From contig NZ_CASCJC010000001.1 of the NCBI RefSeq assembly GCF_949152225.1, forward strand, positions 1,612,001 to 1,676,000: a DNA stretch of 64,000 nucleotides. The letters are read 5' to 3'. A model generated the notes under the pieces. It was not told the origin of the DNA. It made no database searches and saw only the letters and a program-made list of their open reading frames with translations. Below are positions 16,904 through 30,327 of this stretch, piece after piece (the first letter of the stretch is position 1; each line of letters starts with the position of its first letter). The DNA comes from Ligilactobacillus sp900765635 (lineage in GTDB: Bacteria; Bacillota; Bacilli; Lactobacillales; Lactobacillaceae). Both the position numbers and the translations under genes were made by a program.

Positions 16904-17143
16904 CTATTTTTTAAATACGCGTACTAATTCAAAAAGCGTTCTGATTGCCATGATTAAAGCTAAAAAAGTAATCACGACTACTAAGGTATTTTCCATTACT
17001 GGTGGTGCTAATAATAAGCCTACAAAATAAAGCACTGCTAATATGATCACATTAAAAATCAATGATACTCCTAATTCTGCATCAGAATCCTTTTTGTTAA
17101 AGTTAAAAATATTCTTCCAAAAATCTGTATATAAACTAAACAT
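16904..17143 (-). CDS. Small two-helix membrane protein, unknown function
   Basis: 79 aa: a polar N-terminus (FWKNIFNFNKKDSDAELG), then two hydrophobic helices (about 27-46 and 51-68) and a basic tail RVFKK. AGGGGG lies 8 bases before the ATG. Not recognised. Its promoter region carries repeated TTTTGTAAC/GTTACAAAA boxes (17171-17216), suggesting control by a dimeric regulator. Confidence 0.7.
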   Translation of the reverse strand: MFSLYTDFWKNIFNFNKKDSDAELGVSLIFNVIILAVLYFVGLLLAPPVMENTLVVVITFLALIMAIRTLFELVRVFKK

Positions 17144-17170
17144 TTTTATTCCCCCTATTTATTGCCTATC

Positions 17171-17216
17171 TTTTGTAACGTTTTTGTTACTTTTATTATA
17201 CAGATATGTTACAAAA
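17171..17216 (-). promoter_or_regulatory. Inverted GTAAC boxes flanking a -10 element
   Basis: TTTTGTAAC (17171-17179) and GTTACAAAA (17208-17216) are perfect 9-bp inverse copies; a third TGTTAC lies at 17185-17190. Between them on the minus strand is TATAAT (17195-17200), the likely -10 of the 79-aa membrane protein. The geometry suits an operator. Confidence 0.45.
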
Positions 17217-17407
17217 CCGTCTGCAAAATTTATATAATTTTTTTGATAAATTTTTAAACACTCACTTAAATAAATGTTTAAACATTGATATATAAACATT
17301 TAATACTAATTTTCTCGAAAAATTTTATTATTATCATAAACAAATAGTTATTAAAACTAAAATATACTGCAGTATAGTAGCATACTTTTGTTTCTAATTT
17401 TAAACTA

Positions 17408-17455
17408 AAAAAGCCCTCTTCACTGGAAGATTCCAAGCAAAGAGAGCTTAATAGC
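17408..17455 (-). terminator. Terminator of the aroE-aroD operon
   Basis: On the minus strand AGCTCTCTT pairs with AAGAGGGCT, with an inner TTGGA/TCCAG pairing, followed by six T. Confidence 0.8.
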
Positions 17456-17510
17456 TTTAATATTGCCTGCCCTTGTCTAATTGGACAAAAATCATAGTCT
17501 AACAGGCTTT

Positions 17511-18263
17511 TTAATTTACTTTTAGTGCTTGTAAAATTTCTTTAAGACTTTGTGCCTCAATTTGACCTGGAGCCGAAGCTTGTCCAACACTACCAAACGT
17601 TAAACAAGAGCCTACAACTTCACCACAAACACGTGTTAACTTGCCTAAATCACCCATTGCCATCGAAATAACAGGTTGATCTAAGCGTGCAGCAACTTCT
17701 TGCGTAGCCGTCAACAGATTCAAGACATCCAAGACACAGTTTGGCATCACCGCAATCTTGAGAATATCTGCATGATAATTAGCCATCAACTCTAAACGAC
17801 GAACCATTTCAGCTACAGTTGGGGTCTTAGCAAAATCATGATTACTCATGATAACTTTGATATCATTAGCATCTGCTAGTATCGCCATTTTTTTGACTTT
17901 TCTTGTCGTTTGAAACAACTCGATATCTAAAATATCGGCCAACTTGTTTGTTACTACATGTTCGTAAATTTCAAAGTACTTATCTTCACTGATTTCCATT
18001 GCACCGCCTTCTTTAGCGGTTCTAAAGGTTATCAACAAAGGAATTTCACCGATAACTTCACGCAATTGTTGCGCAGCTGTCGTCAAGCTAGCAAAGTCTA
18101 AGACACTTTCAAAAAAGTCAATGCGCCATTCGATAACTTCTGCCAATGCTTTAGCTTCTTTAGCTTGAACAAGCAAATCACTTGTCGTCTTAGCTGTTAA
18201 AGGAACGGCAATCTTAGGACGGCCTTGTCCTAAAATTGTTTGTCTAATTTTTACAGGTTTCAT
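17511..18263 (-). CDS. aroD: Type I 3-dehydroquinate dehydratase
   Basis: 250 aa Schiff-base enzyme: His142 in MSNHDFAKTP and Lys169 in HADILKIAVMP match the catalytic pair of E. coli AroD. It interconverts 3-dehydroquinate and 3-dehydroshikimate. Last gene of a six-gene operon with a YdiB-like dehydrogenase, MFS permease and redox enzymes, so it probably serves quinate/shikimate breakdown rather than aromatic synthesis. Start ATG is adjacent (0 bases) to the aroE stop. Confidence 0.95.
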   Translation of the reverse strand: MKPVKIRQTILGQGRPKIAVPLTAKTTSDLLVQAKEAKALAEVIEWRIDFFESVLDFASLTTAAQQLREVIGEIPLLITFRTAKEGGAMEISEDKYFEIYEHVVTNKLADILDIELFQTTRKVKKMAILADANDIKVIMSNHDFAKTPTVAEMVRRLELMANYHADILKIAVMPNCVLDVLNLLTATQEVAARLDQPVISMAMGDLGKLTRVCGEVVGSCLTFGSVGQASAPGQIEAQSLKEILQALKVN

Positions 18264-19139
18264 CTATTTATCCTCGTTAAAGATCAAATCTCTAATATAA
18301 TCAACCGGCATTTCTTTACCAGTCCAAAGTTTGAAGGCTTCTGCCCCTTGTTCTAACATCATGCCTAAGCCATTATGAACATGTTTAACCCCAGCGCTCT
18401 TAGCAATCTTCATTAATTTAGTTTCACGTGGAGCGTAAACCGTATCATAAACAATCATATCTTCATGGAACCAACTTGGGTCATTAACTAAGCTTACGTC
18501 TTCTAATGGCTTCATTCCTGCACCAGTTGCATCACAGTAAATATCACATTCAGCCAAGCATTGTTTGAAATCTTCACTATCTTCTAAGCGATGTAAGCTT
18601 GCCTTGCAGTCAGTTTCTTTATTGATAATCTCAACGTTTTGACGTGCAGTTTCAAAGTTGCGATCATCACGGTTAAAAATAGCAATTTCTGCAACACCGT
18701 CTAAGGCTGCTTGAATTGCAATTGGTGTACCAGCGCCACCAGCACCAGCTAAGACCATCTTTTTACCACGAATATCTAAGCCTTCATCTTCTAACGACTT
18801 CATAAAACCTGTCCCATCAGTGGTATAGCCGGTCAAAACACCATTATCGTTAACAACTGTGTTAACCGCACCAGCCATTTTTGCGGCAGGAGATAATTTA
18901 TCTAAATATGGAAGAATCTTTTGTTTGTTTGGCATCGAAATGTTGCAACCACGCATATCCAAGGTGCGAATCGATTGTACCGCATCTTCTAACTTATCAT
19001 TATCGATTTCAAATGCAAGATAAGCATAGTTTAAACCTAGTTTTGCAAAAGCGTTGTTATGCATGGTGGGTGACATTGAATGTCTGATTGGGTAAGCCAT
19101 CAAACCAATTAAAAGTGTGTGTCCATCAATACGTTCCAT
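18264..19139 (-). CDS. YdiB-like quinate/shikimate dehydrogenase
   Basis: 291 aa of the AroE superfamily. Substrate site SMSPTMHNNAF, catalytic Lys72 in ISMPNKQK, Asp in YTTDGTG, and the nucleotide site GAGGAGTP. The cofactor loop reads FNRDD (155-159) as in E. coli YdiB (FNRRD), instead of the NRT/S-R loop of biosynthetic NADP-dependent AroE. Sequence overall (LIGLMAYPIRHS, MRGCNISMPNKQ) also looks like YdiB. YdiB oxidises quinate and shikimate with NAD+ or NADP+. In E. coli ydiB likewise sits beside aroD. Quinate/shikimate catabolism is therefore the favoured role. Confidence 0.92.
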   Translation of the reverse strand: MERIDGHTLLIGLMAYPIRHSMSPTMHNNAFAKLGLNYAYLAFEIDNDKLEDAVQSIRTLDMRGCNISMPNKQKILPYLDKLSPAAKMAGAVNTVVNDNGVLTGYTTDGTGFMKSLEDEGLDIRGKKMVLAGAGGAGTPIAIQAALDGVAEIAIFNRDDRNFETARQNVEIINKETDCKASLHRLEDSEDFKQCLAECDIYCDATGAGMKPLEDVSLVNDPSWFHEDMIVYDTVYAPRETKLMKIAKSAGVKHVHNGLGMMLEQGAEAFKLWTGKEMPVDYIRDLIFNEDK

Positions 19140-19172
19140 TAGAAATCTCCTCCTAAAGTTTAATTAACTTAT

Positions 19173-20867
19173 TTATGATAATTTAGCGGCATTGGTTCCG
19201 GCAATATAACCAGAAGAAATACCCCAAGTATTCATCATACTTGGCATCGAATCATGACCATTAGCACCGGCAACAACTTCGCCTGCACCATAAAGATTAG
19301 CAATCTTATGCCCATCTTTAGTTTGTAAACGTAAATCTGTACGTGCACTAAAGCCACCTAAAGTTGTTGCGAAACGATCACGTTGTTCAACCAAATAGAA
19401 AACATCACCTTCATAAACATGTAACATTTCCTTAGAGCGACCAAATTCGCTATCTTGACCAGCTTTGGCAAATTCGTTGTATCGTGTCACGGTAGCAACC
19501 AAAGCTTGCGGATTAATACCTGCTTTAGTTGCTACTTCGCTAAGCGTACCTTTGACAAACAACGGTGGTTGTTTATCCGCTAAGGCAAAATATTTGGCAA
19601 TTTCTTCTTCATTAAAGTCGTGTAAGACTAACAATTGATAAAATTCTTGCCACATCTTTTCATCTAAAACAAGATATGCAATCTTTTCTGGTTGTTCTAA
19701 GACCGCATTACGTAACTTAGCATACACATCTGATTCATTAACGATTCTTTGCCCCAACTTATTAACATAAATTGCGCCCATATCAGTTGCTTTTTTAGAA
19801 GCATAAGTCGTCAATTTGGCACGTCCCGGTTCGGTTTGGACTCCATGTGGATAAACTTTGTACCAATCAAGATTTTGTGTTTTTAAATCAAGTTCTTTTA
19901 AGAAATCAAACGCATCACCCGTAGAAGTCATCGGACCATAGTAATTGATTCCTTGATTTTCTTGTCCGCGCATTTTTTCGTTAGCACCATAACCACCACT
20001 TGCCAACACGATTGCATCAGCATAGACGATAACTTTTTTATTATGTCCTTGTGCAATAAAGCCGATTGGTTTTTTATCTTCATCATAAAGCATTTCTTCA
20101 ACGCGGCTATCTAAAAAGATCTTACCGCCTTTTTTAACAAAGGCATCTGCAACTTTAGTAATCAATTCATAACTACTTGAGCTAGGCAATTCAACTTGAC
20201 GTTGTACACTGTGTTCTGGTGTTTGGGTTTGTGCTTTTTGATAATGCAAATCGGCAAAGTTACTGATAAAATCAATCGCATCCCCGATATTTTGCGCCAT
20301 CAATTGCGTCATTTCAACCGTATTAGTATCTAAACATTCGCGTGCAACATCGCTAGCCAACAAATCAGGACTGTCGTTGTTATCACCAAAGATTTTTTGC
20401 GCTACTTTTGAACCGGTTGCTGTTACGTTTGAACCATTTAAAATGGTAGCTCCTCCAAGATAGCCATTTTTTTCGACTAAGGCGACACGCTTACCCAAGC
20501 TTAAGGCACGGCAAGCTGCAACCAAACCAGCTTCGCCACCACCGATAACAGCAACATCGACATGGCCTTTATAAACTTTTTTAGCCTTTGGTTTAGGTGT
20601 AGGTAAGCTAACACCAGCTTGATTAACGGCTTGTTTACCAGATTCTAAAATCGCCTTACTCATGACGGTTGCTCCACTGACAACATCGACTTCAAAGCTT
20701 TGTTCTTCTAGAATACTTTCTTTTAATTTGCCAAACACCTGCTTAAAAATAGCCGGTGTTTCACTGTGTTGTTTGACCTCGATATTGGTCATCTTATCGT
20801 TATCGACCTTGATTCCAAAGGCGATTGGCCCATTGTGGCCATTGGCTTGAGCTAAGATTTCTTTCAT
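19173..20867 (-). CDS. FMN-binding/FAD flavoprotein reductase, fumarate-reductase-like
   Basis: 564 aa, no signal peptide, so cytoplasmic. N-terminal FMN_bind domain (about 1-85) with DVVSGAT (61-67), the motif at which ApbE attaches FMN to Thr; then a FAD_binding_2 domain with VAVIGGGEAGLVAA (about 107). The C-terminal part ends in LYGAGEVVAGANG as in flavocytochrome c reductases. The fumarate-binding residues are not kept: the HHTMGG and HGYNRLGG signatures are replaced by RFATTLGG and NGHDSMPSMMNTWG. It should therefore reduce a different enoate, and a shikimate- or dehydroshikimate-derived acid is the obvious guess from its neighbours. Resembles the soluble enoate reductases (urocanate, cinnamate type). 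Confidence 0.87.
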   Translation of the reverse strand: MKEILAQANGHNGPIAFGIKVDNDKMTNIEVKQHSETPAIFKQVFGKLKESILEEQSFEVDVVSGATVMSKAILESGKQAVNQAGVSLPTPKPKAKKVYKGHVDVAVIGGGEAGLVAACRALSLGKRVALVEKNGYLGGATILNGSNVTATGSKVAQKIFGDNNDSPDLLASDVARECLDTNTVEMTQLMAQNIGDAIDFISNFADLHYQKAQTQTPEHSVQRQVELPSSSSYELITKVADAFVKKGGKIFLDSRVEEMLYDEDKKPIGFIAQGHNKKVIVYADAIVLASGGYGANEKMRGQENQGINYYGPMTSTGDAFDFLKELDLKTQNLDWYKVYPHGVQTEPGRAKLTTYASKKATDMGAIYVNKLGQRIVNESDVYAKLRNAVLEQPEKIAYLVLDEKMWQEFYQLLVLHDFNEEEIAKYFALADKQPPLFVKGTLSEVATKAGINPQALVATVTRYNEFAKAGQDSEFGRSKEMLHVYEGDVFYLVEQRDRFATTLGGFSARTDLRLQTKDGHKIANLYGAGEVVAGANGHDSMPSMMNTWGISSGYIAGTNAAKLS

Positions 20868-20884
20868 CTTTTTTCGTTCCTTCT

Positions 20885-22069
20885 CTAATCAAAATTATAC
20901 TTCTTCTTACGATAAATTAAGACTGTACTAACAACAACAGAAGCTATTGTGATAATTGTGTCAATCCAAAAGACTGTTAAGACACTTTGAGCAGTTTCAT
21001 TAAGAATAAAACTCGAGATTAATGGCCCAATAAAATAAGTAGTTGAAGCCATCAAACTGTAATAACTAGTCAACTTACCATGACCGTGTGGGAAGTAATT
21101 TGTCAAAACGGCTAAACCTAATTGCCAAATACCACCAGCTCCAAAAAAGCCGATTGCCACACTAGCAATACGTGCAGTCGTCAAAGATGGTGTAAGCACC
21201 ATCGCTGCTAGTGCTAATGCAGATACTAAAGAATAAAAACCTACAATCGTTAATGGCTTAATCTTAGTTACGATTGTTGCGGTAATAAACACTGAAATCA
21301 TCGAAGCCATCGCATACCAAGAAATCAAAGTCTTGGAAGCTTCTTCGGCTAAATGCAAGACGTTACTTCCAAAGTATGGTGCATATTGGGAAAAGACATA
21401 AAAAGTAAAGCTAATCGAAAAACCTAAAAAGATCAACATTACTCCATCCAATGCCATCTTAGGCCCATCGACACTCGTTGTTGCTTGTTGCACCGTTGTT
21501 TCTTCTTTTTTAGAGCTTGCTTGTGGTGCAAATGGTGTAAAGATTACCCAAACAATATCTAATACCAACACCAATACTAAAGCAAAAACAGTTAAACGCG
21601 CATCATGAACAGTCGCAACCCAAAACGGAAAGACAAATTGTGCTAAAGACATCGCAGCTTTAACTAAAGAGTTCATCGTGGCTGCTTTTTTAGGAAATGC
21701 TTCGGTGATTGCAGGATAACCAGACGTATCCCCAAAGGTATTAGTAGCACCAAAGAATAAAGCAGCGATACATGCCATTACTAAGCTATGACTAAAAGCG
21801 GCTCCTAACAAGAAAATAATATCTGTAACCATCGCAATAATCATGGTCTTTTTACGTCCAATTCTATCCGAAATAACTCCGGCAAAAAGAATGGTCAATA
21901 ATCGACCAACCCCAACCACAGATAATACCGTAGAAACACCTTTTACATCTGTATTCCAAGCTTCTTGGAAATATGAGCTGTATTGGGAAATGATAATGGT
22001 CGCCATCCCCACAATCGCATAGTTAACATAGACAGTTGCCGCGACTCCTGCATAATTTCTCTTCTTCAC
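20885..22069 (-). CDS. MFS transporter, probably for a cyclic acid
   Basis: 394 aa, about 12 membrane helices. MFS loop motif DRIGRKKT between helices 2 and 3; a central cytoplasmic loop PQASSKKEETTVQQATT separates the halves. Lies 17 bases upstream of the flavoprotein gene and 21 bases downstream of the SDR gene, so it is part of the same operon. Uptake of quinate or shikimate is inferred from context only; exchange with a reduced product is also possible. Confidence 0.88.
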   Translation of the reverse strand: MKKRNYAGVAATVYVNYAIVGMATIIISQYSSYFQEAWNTDVKGVSTVLSVVGVGRLLTILFAGVISDRIGRKKTMIIAMVTDIIFLLGAAFSHSLVMACIAALFFGATNTFGDTSGYPAITEAFPKKAATMNSLVKAAMSLAQFVFPFWVATVHDARLTVFALVLVLVLDIVWVIFTPFAPQASSKKEETTVQQATTSVDGPKMALDGVMLIFLGFSISFTFYVFSQYAPYFGSNVLHLAEEASKTLISWYAMASMISVFITATIVTKIKPLTIVGFYSLVSALALAAMVLTPSLTTARIASVAIGFFGAGGIWQLGLAVLTNYFPHGHGKLTSYYSLMASTTYFIGPLISSFILNETAQSVLTVFWIDTIITIASVVVSTVLIYRKKKYNFD

Positions 22070-22090
22070 GGTATAACTCCTCCGTTCATA

Positions 22091-22921
22091 TTATTTTTGA
22101 TGATGTTCAATCGCATATTGGCGGCGGCCACCTGGTTTTGGTGTCATATCACCCATCATGATTCCAAAACCACCTTCAACTGTGACTTCACCACCATTAG
22201 TGTAATCAGAACGATCACTAGCCAAGAATAACACGGCATTGGAGATATCACTCAAATCCCCGATCCGCTTGCTGGCAGTTAAACGTTTGCGTCCTTGTTC
22301 TACTTCTGGATCAGCATAAAATGGTGCGGAAAGCGGTGTTTTAACGAAGCATGGTAACACGCAGTTACTCTTGATACCAAATTGTCCCCATTCAGCGGCC
22401 ATTTGACGTGACATCATGTTAACTCCAGCTTTAGTTGTACTGTAAGCTCCACTATATGTTTCGGGGAAACGTGAAGCAATTGTAGACACATGAACCATTG
22501 AGCCTTTGTTTTGCTTAATCATAACTTGGCCTACGCGTTGTGACATCAAGAAATAACCATTCAAGTTAACATCTACTGTTTGTTTCCATTCATCAAAACC
22601 TAAATCTTCTAATGGTGAAAACTTCAAGATAGCTGCCGTATTAACTAGAATATCAATTCTACCAAATTTTTCTATAACGCTTGCTACAGCTGCATCAACA
22701 TCAACTTCTTTTGTTGTGTTACAGCTAACGCCTAAGGTTTCAACCCCATATTTTGTTTGTAATTCTTGCGCATATTGTGTCGCTTTATCGCCATTTAAAT
22801 CACAAACAACTACTTTAGCTCCTTGTTGGGCAAAATCGGCACAAAAACGTGTACCCATACCACCAACGCCACCGGTCACTATTACGACCTTATCAGCTAA
22901 TCCTAACCATGAATCTTTCAT
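22091..22921 (-). CDS. Short-chain dehydrogenase/reductase
   Basis: 276 aa classical SDR: cofactor motif TGGVGGMG (about 16-23), NTAAIL (NNAG equivalent), catalytic Ser in HVSTIASR, Tyr and Lys in YSTTKAG, and a C-terminal GGEVTVEGG. Asp42 region (VVCDLNGD) favours NAD(H). The operon suggests a hydroxy/keto cyclohexane-carboxylate substrate, but the family is too broad to say. Confidence 0.9.
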   Translation of the reverse strand: MKDSWLGLADKVVIVTGGVGGMGTRFCADFAQQGAKVVVCDLNGDKATQYAQELQTKYGVETLGVSCNTTKEVDVDAAVASVIEKFGRIDILVNTAAILKFSPLEDLGFDEWKQTVDVNLNGYFLMSQRVGQVMIKQNKGSMVHVSTIASRFPETYSGAYSTTKAGVNMMSRQMAAEWGQFGIKSNCVLPCFVKTPLSAPFYADPEVEQGRKRLTASKRIGDLSDISNAVLFLASDRSDYTNGGEVTVEGGFGIMMGDMTPKPGGRRQYAIEHHQK

Positions 22922-22936
22922 CTCTATCTCTCCTCA

Positions 22937-23779
22937 TTAATCTGCTAAAATTTCAGGCCAAGCTTCTTTTAAGACTTTAACAGTTTGTTGATATGTGAAG
23001 TTAGCATTCCAATCTAAACCTTTGCTTAAGTAGTTATCAGAGATTACTTCAACACCGATAACCTTTGGATCAACGCCAGCTTCTTTAATCATCTTGATAA
23101 AACCTACTGTATCAGCTTCACCCATTCCTGGTGCCAAACGATCATGCATTGATTCATCACGTAAAATTGATTTTGCATATGGTCGTTTGTAGGCATCATC
23201 CAATTGGATGGCAATCACTTTTTTAGCTTGTTCTTTAGTTAATAAACCTTCATATCGTTGATTTGCACGTACCCAATGCCAAGTATCTAATAATATCATC
23301 GCATTATCACAATTTGCAGCTTCTAAAATCTTCCATGTCTTATCCAAATTAGGCATTCCACTATAAGGCATTGGTTCTAAGGCAATAATTAAATCACCTG
23401 CACGTTGGCATAATTCACGCAATTTTTGTGCAGTATAATCAACTGGATAATCTTCCATCAAACCAGTGTTGATGTGTTTAACGCCAAAGAGTTCACACAT
23501 ATGAAAACATGTTTGTTCTTTATATTTTTGTTCGTATGAACGTTCTGGCTCACACCATTGCACGATGTATTCAACTTCTGTACACTTAATTTGATATTTA
23601 TTGAGCAAATCTAAGATATCTTGATCAGTTAAACCTTCATTGAGAGCGTCAACATACGTTTCTGCACGTAATCCGATACCATCATATCCTGCTTCGCTAG
23701 CAGCCTTACAACGCTCTTCAAATGTACATTTATCTCCTAAAGTCCATGAACTTAAAGTAATTGGATGTGTTTTTGACAT
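22937..23779 (-). CDS. Sugar-phosphate-isomerase/epimerase-like TIM barrel (AP_endonuc_2 family)
   Basis: 280 aa from the ATG at 23779, chosen because AGGTGGAAG sits just upstream; the longer reading frame runs through the promoter region. Metal-binding residues of the xylose-isomerase-like barrel are visible: Glu in IIALEPMPY, Asp/His in ILLDTWHW, Asp in IQLDDA and Glu in IGVEVISD. The family contains myo-inosose dehydratase and 3-dehydroshikimate dehydratase, so dehydration of 3-dehydroshikimate to protocatechuate is a reasonable idea here, not shown. First gene of the operon, divergent from the LysR gene. Confidence 0.85.
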   Translation of the reverse strand: MSKTHPITLSSWTLGDKCTFEERCKAASEAGYDGIGLRAETYVDALNEGLTDQDILDLLNKYQIKCTEVEYIVQWCEPERSYEQKYKEQTCFHMCELFGVKHINTGLMEDYPVDYTAQKLRELCQRAGDLIIALEPMPYSGMPNLDKTWKILEAANCDNAMILLDTWHWVRANQRYEGLLTKEQAKKVIAIQLDDAYKRPYAKSILRDESMHDRLAPGMGEADTVGFIKMIKEAGVDPKVIGVEVISDNYLSKGLDWNANFTYQQTVKVLKEAWPEILAD

Positions 23780-23901
23780 AGCTTCCACCTCATTTGTGAT
23801 ATAATTATCAATCTTTTTTACACATATAGTATAGAACCGTTTTTGTTTTGCTTCCAATCGATATATTAAAAAAAACAATAAAAAAATTCTATCATTTTAC
23901 T

Positions 23902-23937
23902 ATAACTATTTTTGTATTATAATTTAACTATAGTTAT
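23902..23937. promoter_or_regulatory. Divergent operator/promoter of the LysR gene and the quinate-type operon
   Basis: ATAACTAT (23902-23909) and ATAGTTAT (23930-23937) form an 8-bp inverted repeat. TATAAT at 23918-23923 between them is a plausible -10 for the plus-strand LysR gene. LysR proteins usually bind such sites in the shared promoter and autoregulate. Confidence 0.5.
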
Positions 23938-23962
23938 TTTATTTTGCTTTGGAGGTTTTTCC

Positions 23963-24868
23963 ATGAATTTACAACAGCTTCATTATCTTTCTGTGTTAGC
24001 ACAAACCGAAAACTACACCCAAGCAGCTAAGCTTTTGCATATCACTCAGCCTAGTTTAAGTTATGCAATTAGTACCTTGGAAGCACAAATCGGGATTGAA
24101 CTTTTCAAAAAAGAAGGCCGTAATGTCAAATTAACCAAAGCTGGCCAAATTTTCGTTTCTGAAAGCTCCCAAGCTCTAGAAATTTTAAATCGGGCAATTG
24201 AACGTGCAAAAGAATCTGATAACGAGCAAAGTTTAGTCAAAATAGCTGCCTTAAGAGTCTTGCAAACGCGTTGGTTACCTAATCAAATTCGCAATTTTTT
24301 AGCCAGTTATACTACTCAATCTTCTGAGCCAAAATTTGAATTTGGAACTGGTACAGGCTTTTCATTAAAAATGATTGAAATGTTGCGTAACGAAGAAATC
24401 GATATTTGTTTTTGTTCAAAAATCGACAACCAAGAAGATATCGATTACTTCCCTGTAGTCGAACAAAAACTTGTCTTAATCACTCCTAAAGATCATCCAT
24501 TAGCCAATAAAACTAGTATTAACCTTAGCGAAACTTTAGACTATAAACAAATTACCTTTGCACCTAATACTGGATTATATTTCGAAATAGAAAAACTCTT
24601 TTCTATTTGTGGCAAATCTCCTGAAAGCATGTATACGGTTGAAGAAGATGTCTCTGTAGCTGGTATGGTTGCTGCTGGCTTTGGGATTGCTGTTGTTCCT
24701 CGTATGCAAATCCTTGATCATTTACCGGTTAGTGTTATTCCAATTGAATTTCCTAACTGGCATCGTTTGATTTATATGGCTACCTTAAAAAAACATTATC
24801 AAAATCAAACAAGTCAAGCGTTTATCAATTACATAAAAGAAAATATTGTCTTAGAATTACACCACTAA
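23963..24868 (+). CDS. LysR-family transcriptional regulator
   Basis: 301 aa from the ATG at 23963 (MNLQQLHYLSVLAQ), which has GGAGG 7 bases upstream; the upstream extension is hydrophobic nonsense. HTH about 1-60 (YTQAAKLLHITQPSLSYAISTLE) and an inducer-binding domain (about 90-300). Divergently transcribed from the six-gene operon, so it is the likely regulator, with a pathway intermediate as inducer. Confidence 0.94.
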   Translation: MNLQQLHYLSVLAQTENYTQAAKLLHITQPSLSYAISTLEAQIGIELFKKEGRNVKLTKAGQIFVSESSQALEILNRAIERAKESDNEQSLVKIAALRVLQTRWLPNQIRNFLASYTTQSSEPKFEFGTGTGFSLKMIEMLRNEEIDICFCSKIDNQEDIDYFPVVEQKLVLITPKDHPLANKTSINLSETLDYKQITFAPNTGLYFEIEKLFSICGKSPESMYTVEEDVSVAGMVAAGFGIAVVPRMQILDHLPVSVIPIEFPNWHRLIYMATLKKHYQNQTSQAFINYIKENIVLELHH

Positions 24869-24900
24869 AAAAAAGCCATCAGATTACTCTGATGACTGGC
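24866..24900 (-). terminator. Terminator-like hairpin 3' of the LysR gene and the rRNA operon
   Basis: GCCATCAG (24875-24882) pairs with CTGATG-TGGC (24889-24900, two-base bulge). The run of eight T follows it on the minus strand, so it works best as a back-up terminator of the rRNA operon. Confidence 0.65.
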
Positions 24901-24976
24901 TTACAGATATTTTTGCTTTAATAAGCCTAACCATAGGCCTATAAAAATTCCTATTTTATTCTAACAGATTTGTTAC

Positions 24977-25018
24977 TAAAAAAATTAGGACCAATAGAAA
25001 CTCTATCAGTCCTAAAAA
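24977..25018 (-). terminator. rRNA operon terminator
   Basis: TTAGGACCAATAGA (24985-24998) and TCTATCAGTCCTAA (25002-25015) form a 14-bp stem with wobble pairs and a short loop; on the minus strand seven T follow. Confidence 0.85.
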
Positions 25019-25033
25019 TTATAAAGCTACTTT

Positions 25034-25152
<119 letters not shown>

Positions 25153-25159
25153 AAAAAAA

Positions 25160-25230
25160 GCGGAAGACGGGATTCGAACCCGCGACCCCCACCTTGGCAA
25201 GGTGATGTTCTACCACTGAACTACTTCCGC
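25160..25230 (-). tRNA. tRNA-Gly (GCC)
   Basis: 71 nt, acceptor GCGGAAG/CTTCCGC, D arm GTTCAGTGGTAGAAC, anticodon loop CTTGCCAAG giving GCC, T arm GGGTTCGAATCCC. CCA is not encoded. It lies between two 5S genes in the rRNA transcript. Confidence 0.96.
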
Positions 25231-25234
25231 ATGT

Positions 25235-25352
<118 letters not shown>

Positions 25353-25429
25353 TATTTAAATGTTGAAAGAAATTTGTTCTCTCAAAACTAGATTCAAACA
25401 CTTCAGAGAAAACTGCGTTTTGACTTTGG

Positions 25430-28341
<2,912 letters not shown>

Positions 28342-28535
28342 TCATCGTTTATCTTTAATAAACGGGTTATGAGTTTTGCGATTAAGAACTTAATTCTCTC
28401 TTTAACTCTTTAAAACGCGGTGTTTCTCGGTTTAATAAAAGAAATGTTTGATATCTAGTTTTCAAAGAACAAATTGCTTTGAGAGTAAACCTCTCAAAAC
28501 TAAACAAAGTTTAGATAACCGTGTAGGTTTCCGTA

Positions 28536-30107
<1,572 letters not shown>

Positions 30108-30253
30108 AAGTTTGTGACTCATTAATTTTTACTAGCGAATTGACTTCGCAAATGTTATTTGACTTGCTTATTGCAAGCACCCTACACATTTGGTTTGTCT
30201 AAACTTTGTTCAGTTTTCAAAGATCTACTCAAGTTGTATTTAACAACTTTTAT

Positions 30254-30282
30254 ATTCTATCAAATCACACAATGACTGTCAA
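30254..30282 (-). promoter_or_regulatory. rRNA operon promoter P2
   Basis: Minus strand: TTGACA (30277-30282), 17-nt spacer, TAGAAT (30254-30259). Confidence 0.85.
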
Positions 30283-30327
30283 GAACTTTTTTATTTTGTC
30301 GTCACATTAAAACGTGATAACTTTTAT

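Larger units (their letters stand above)
17144..17510. other. AT-rich intergenic region with inverted repeats
   Basis: 367 bases without a gene. It contains the promoter and GTAAC boxes of the 79-aa gene (17171-17216), a perfect 10-bp inverted repeat TAAATGTTTA/TAAACATTTA (17271-17280 and 17293-17302), a 12-bp palindrome ATACTGCAGTAT near 17365, and the aroD terminator near 17408-17455. Confidence 0.6.
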
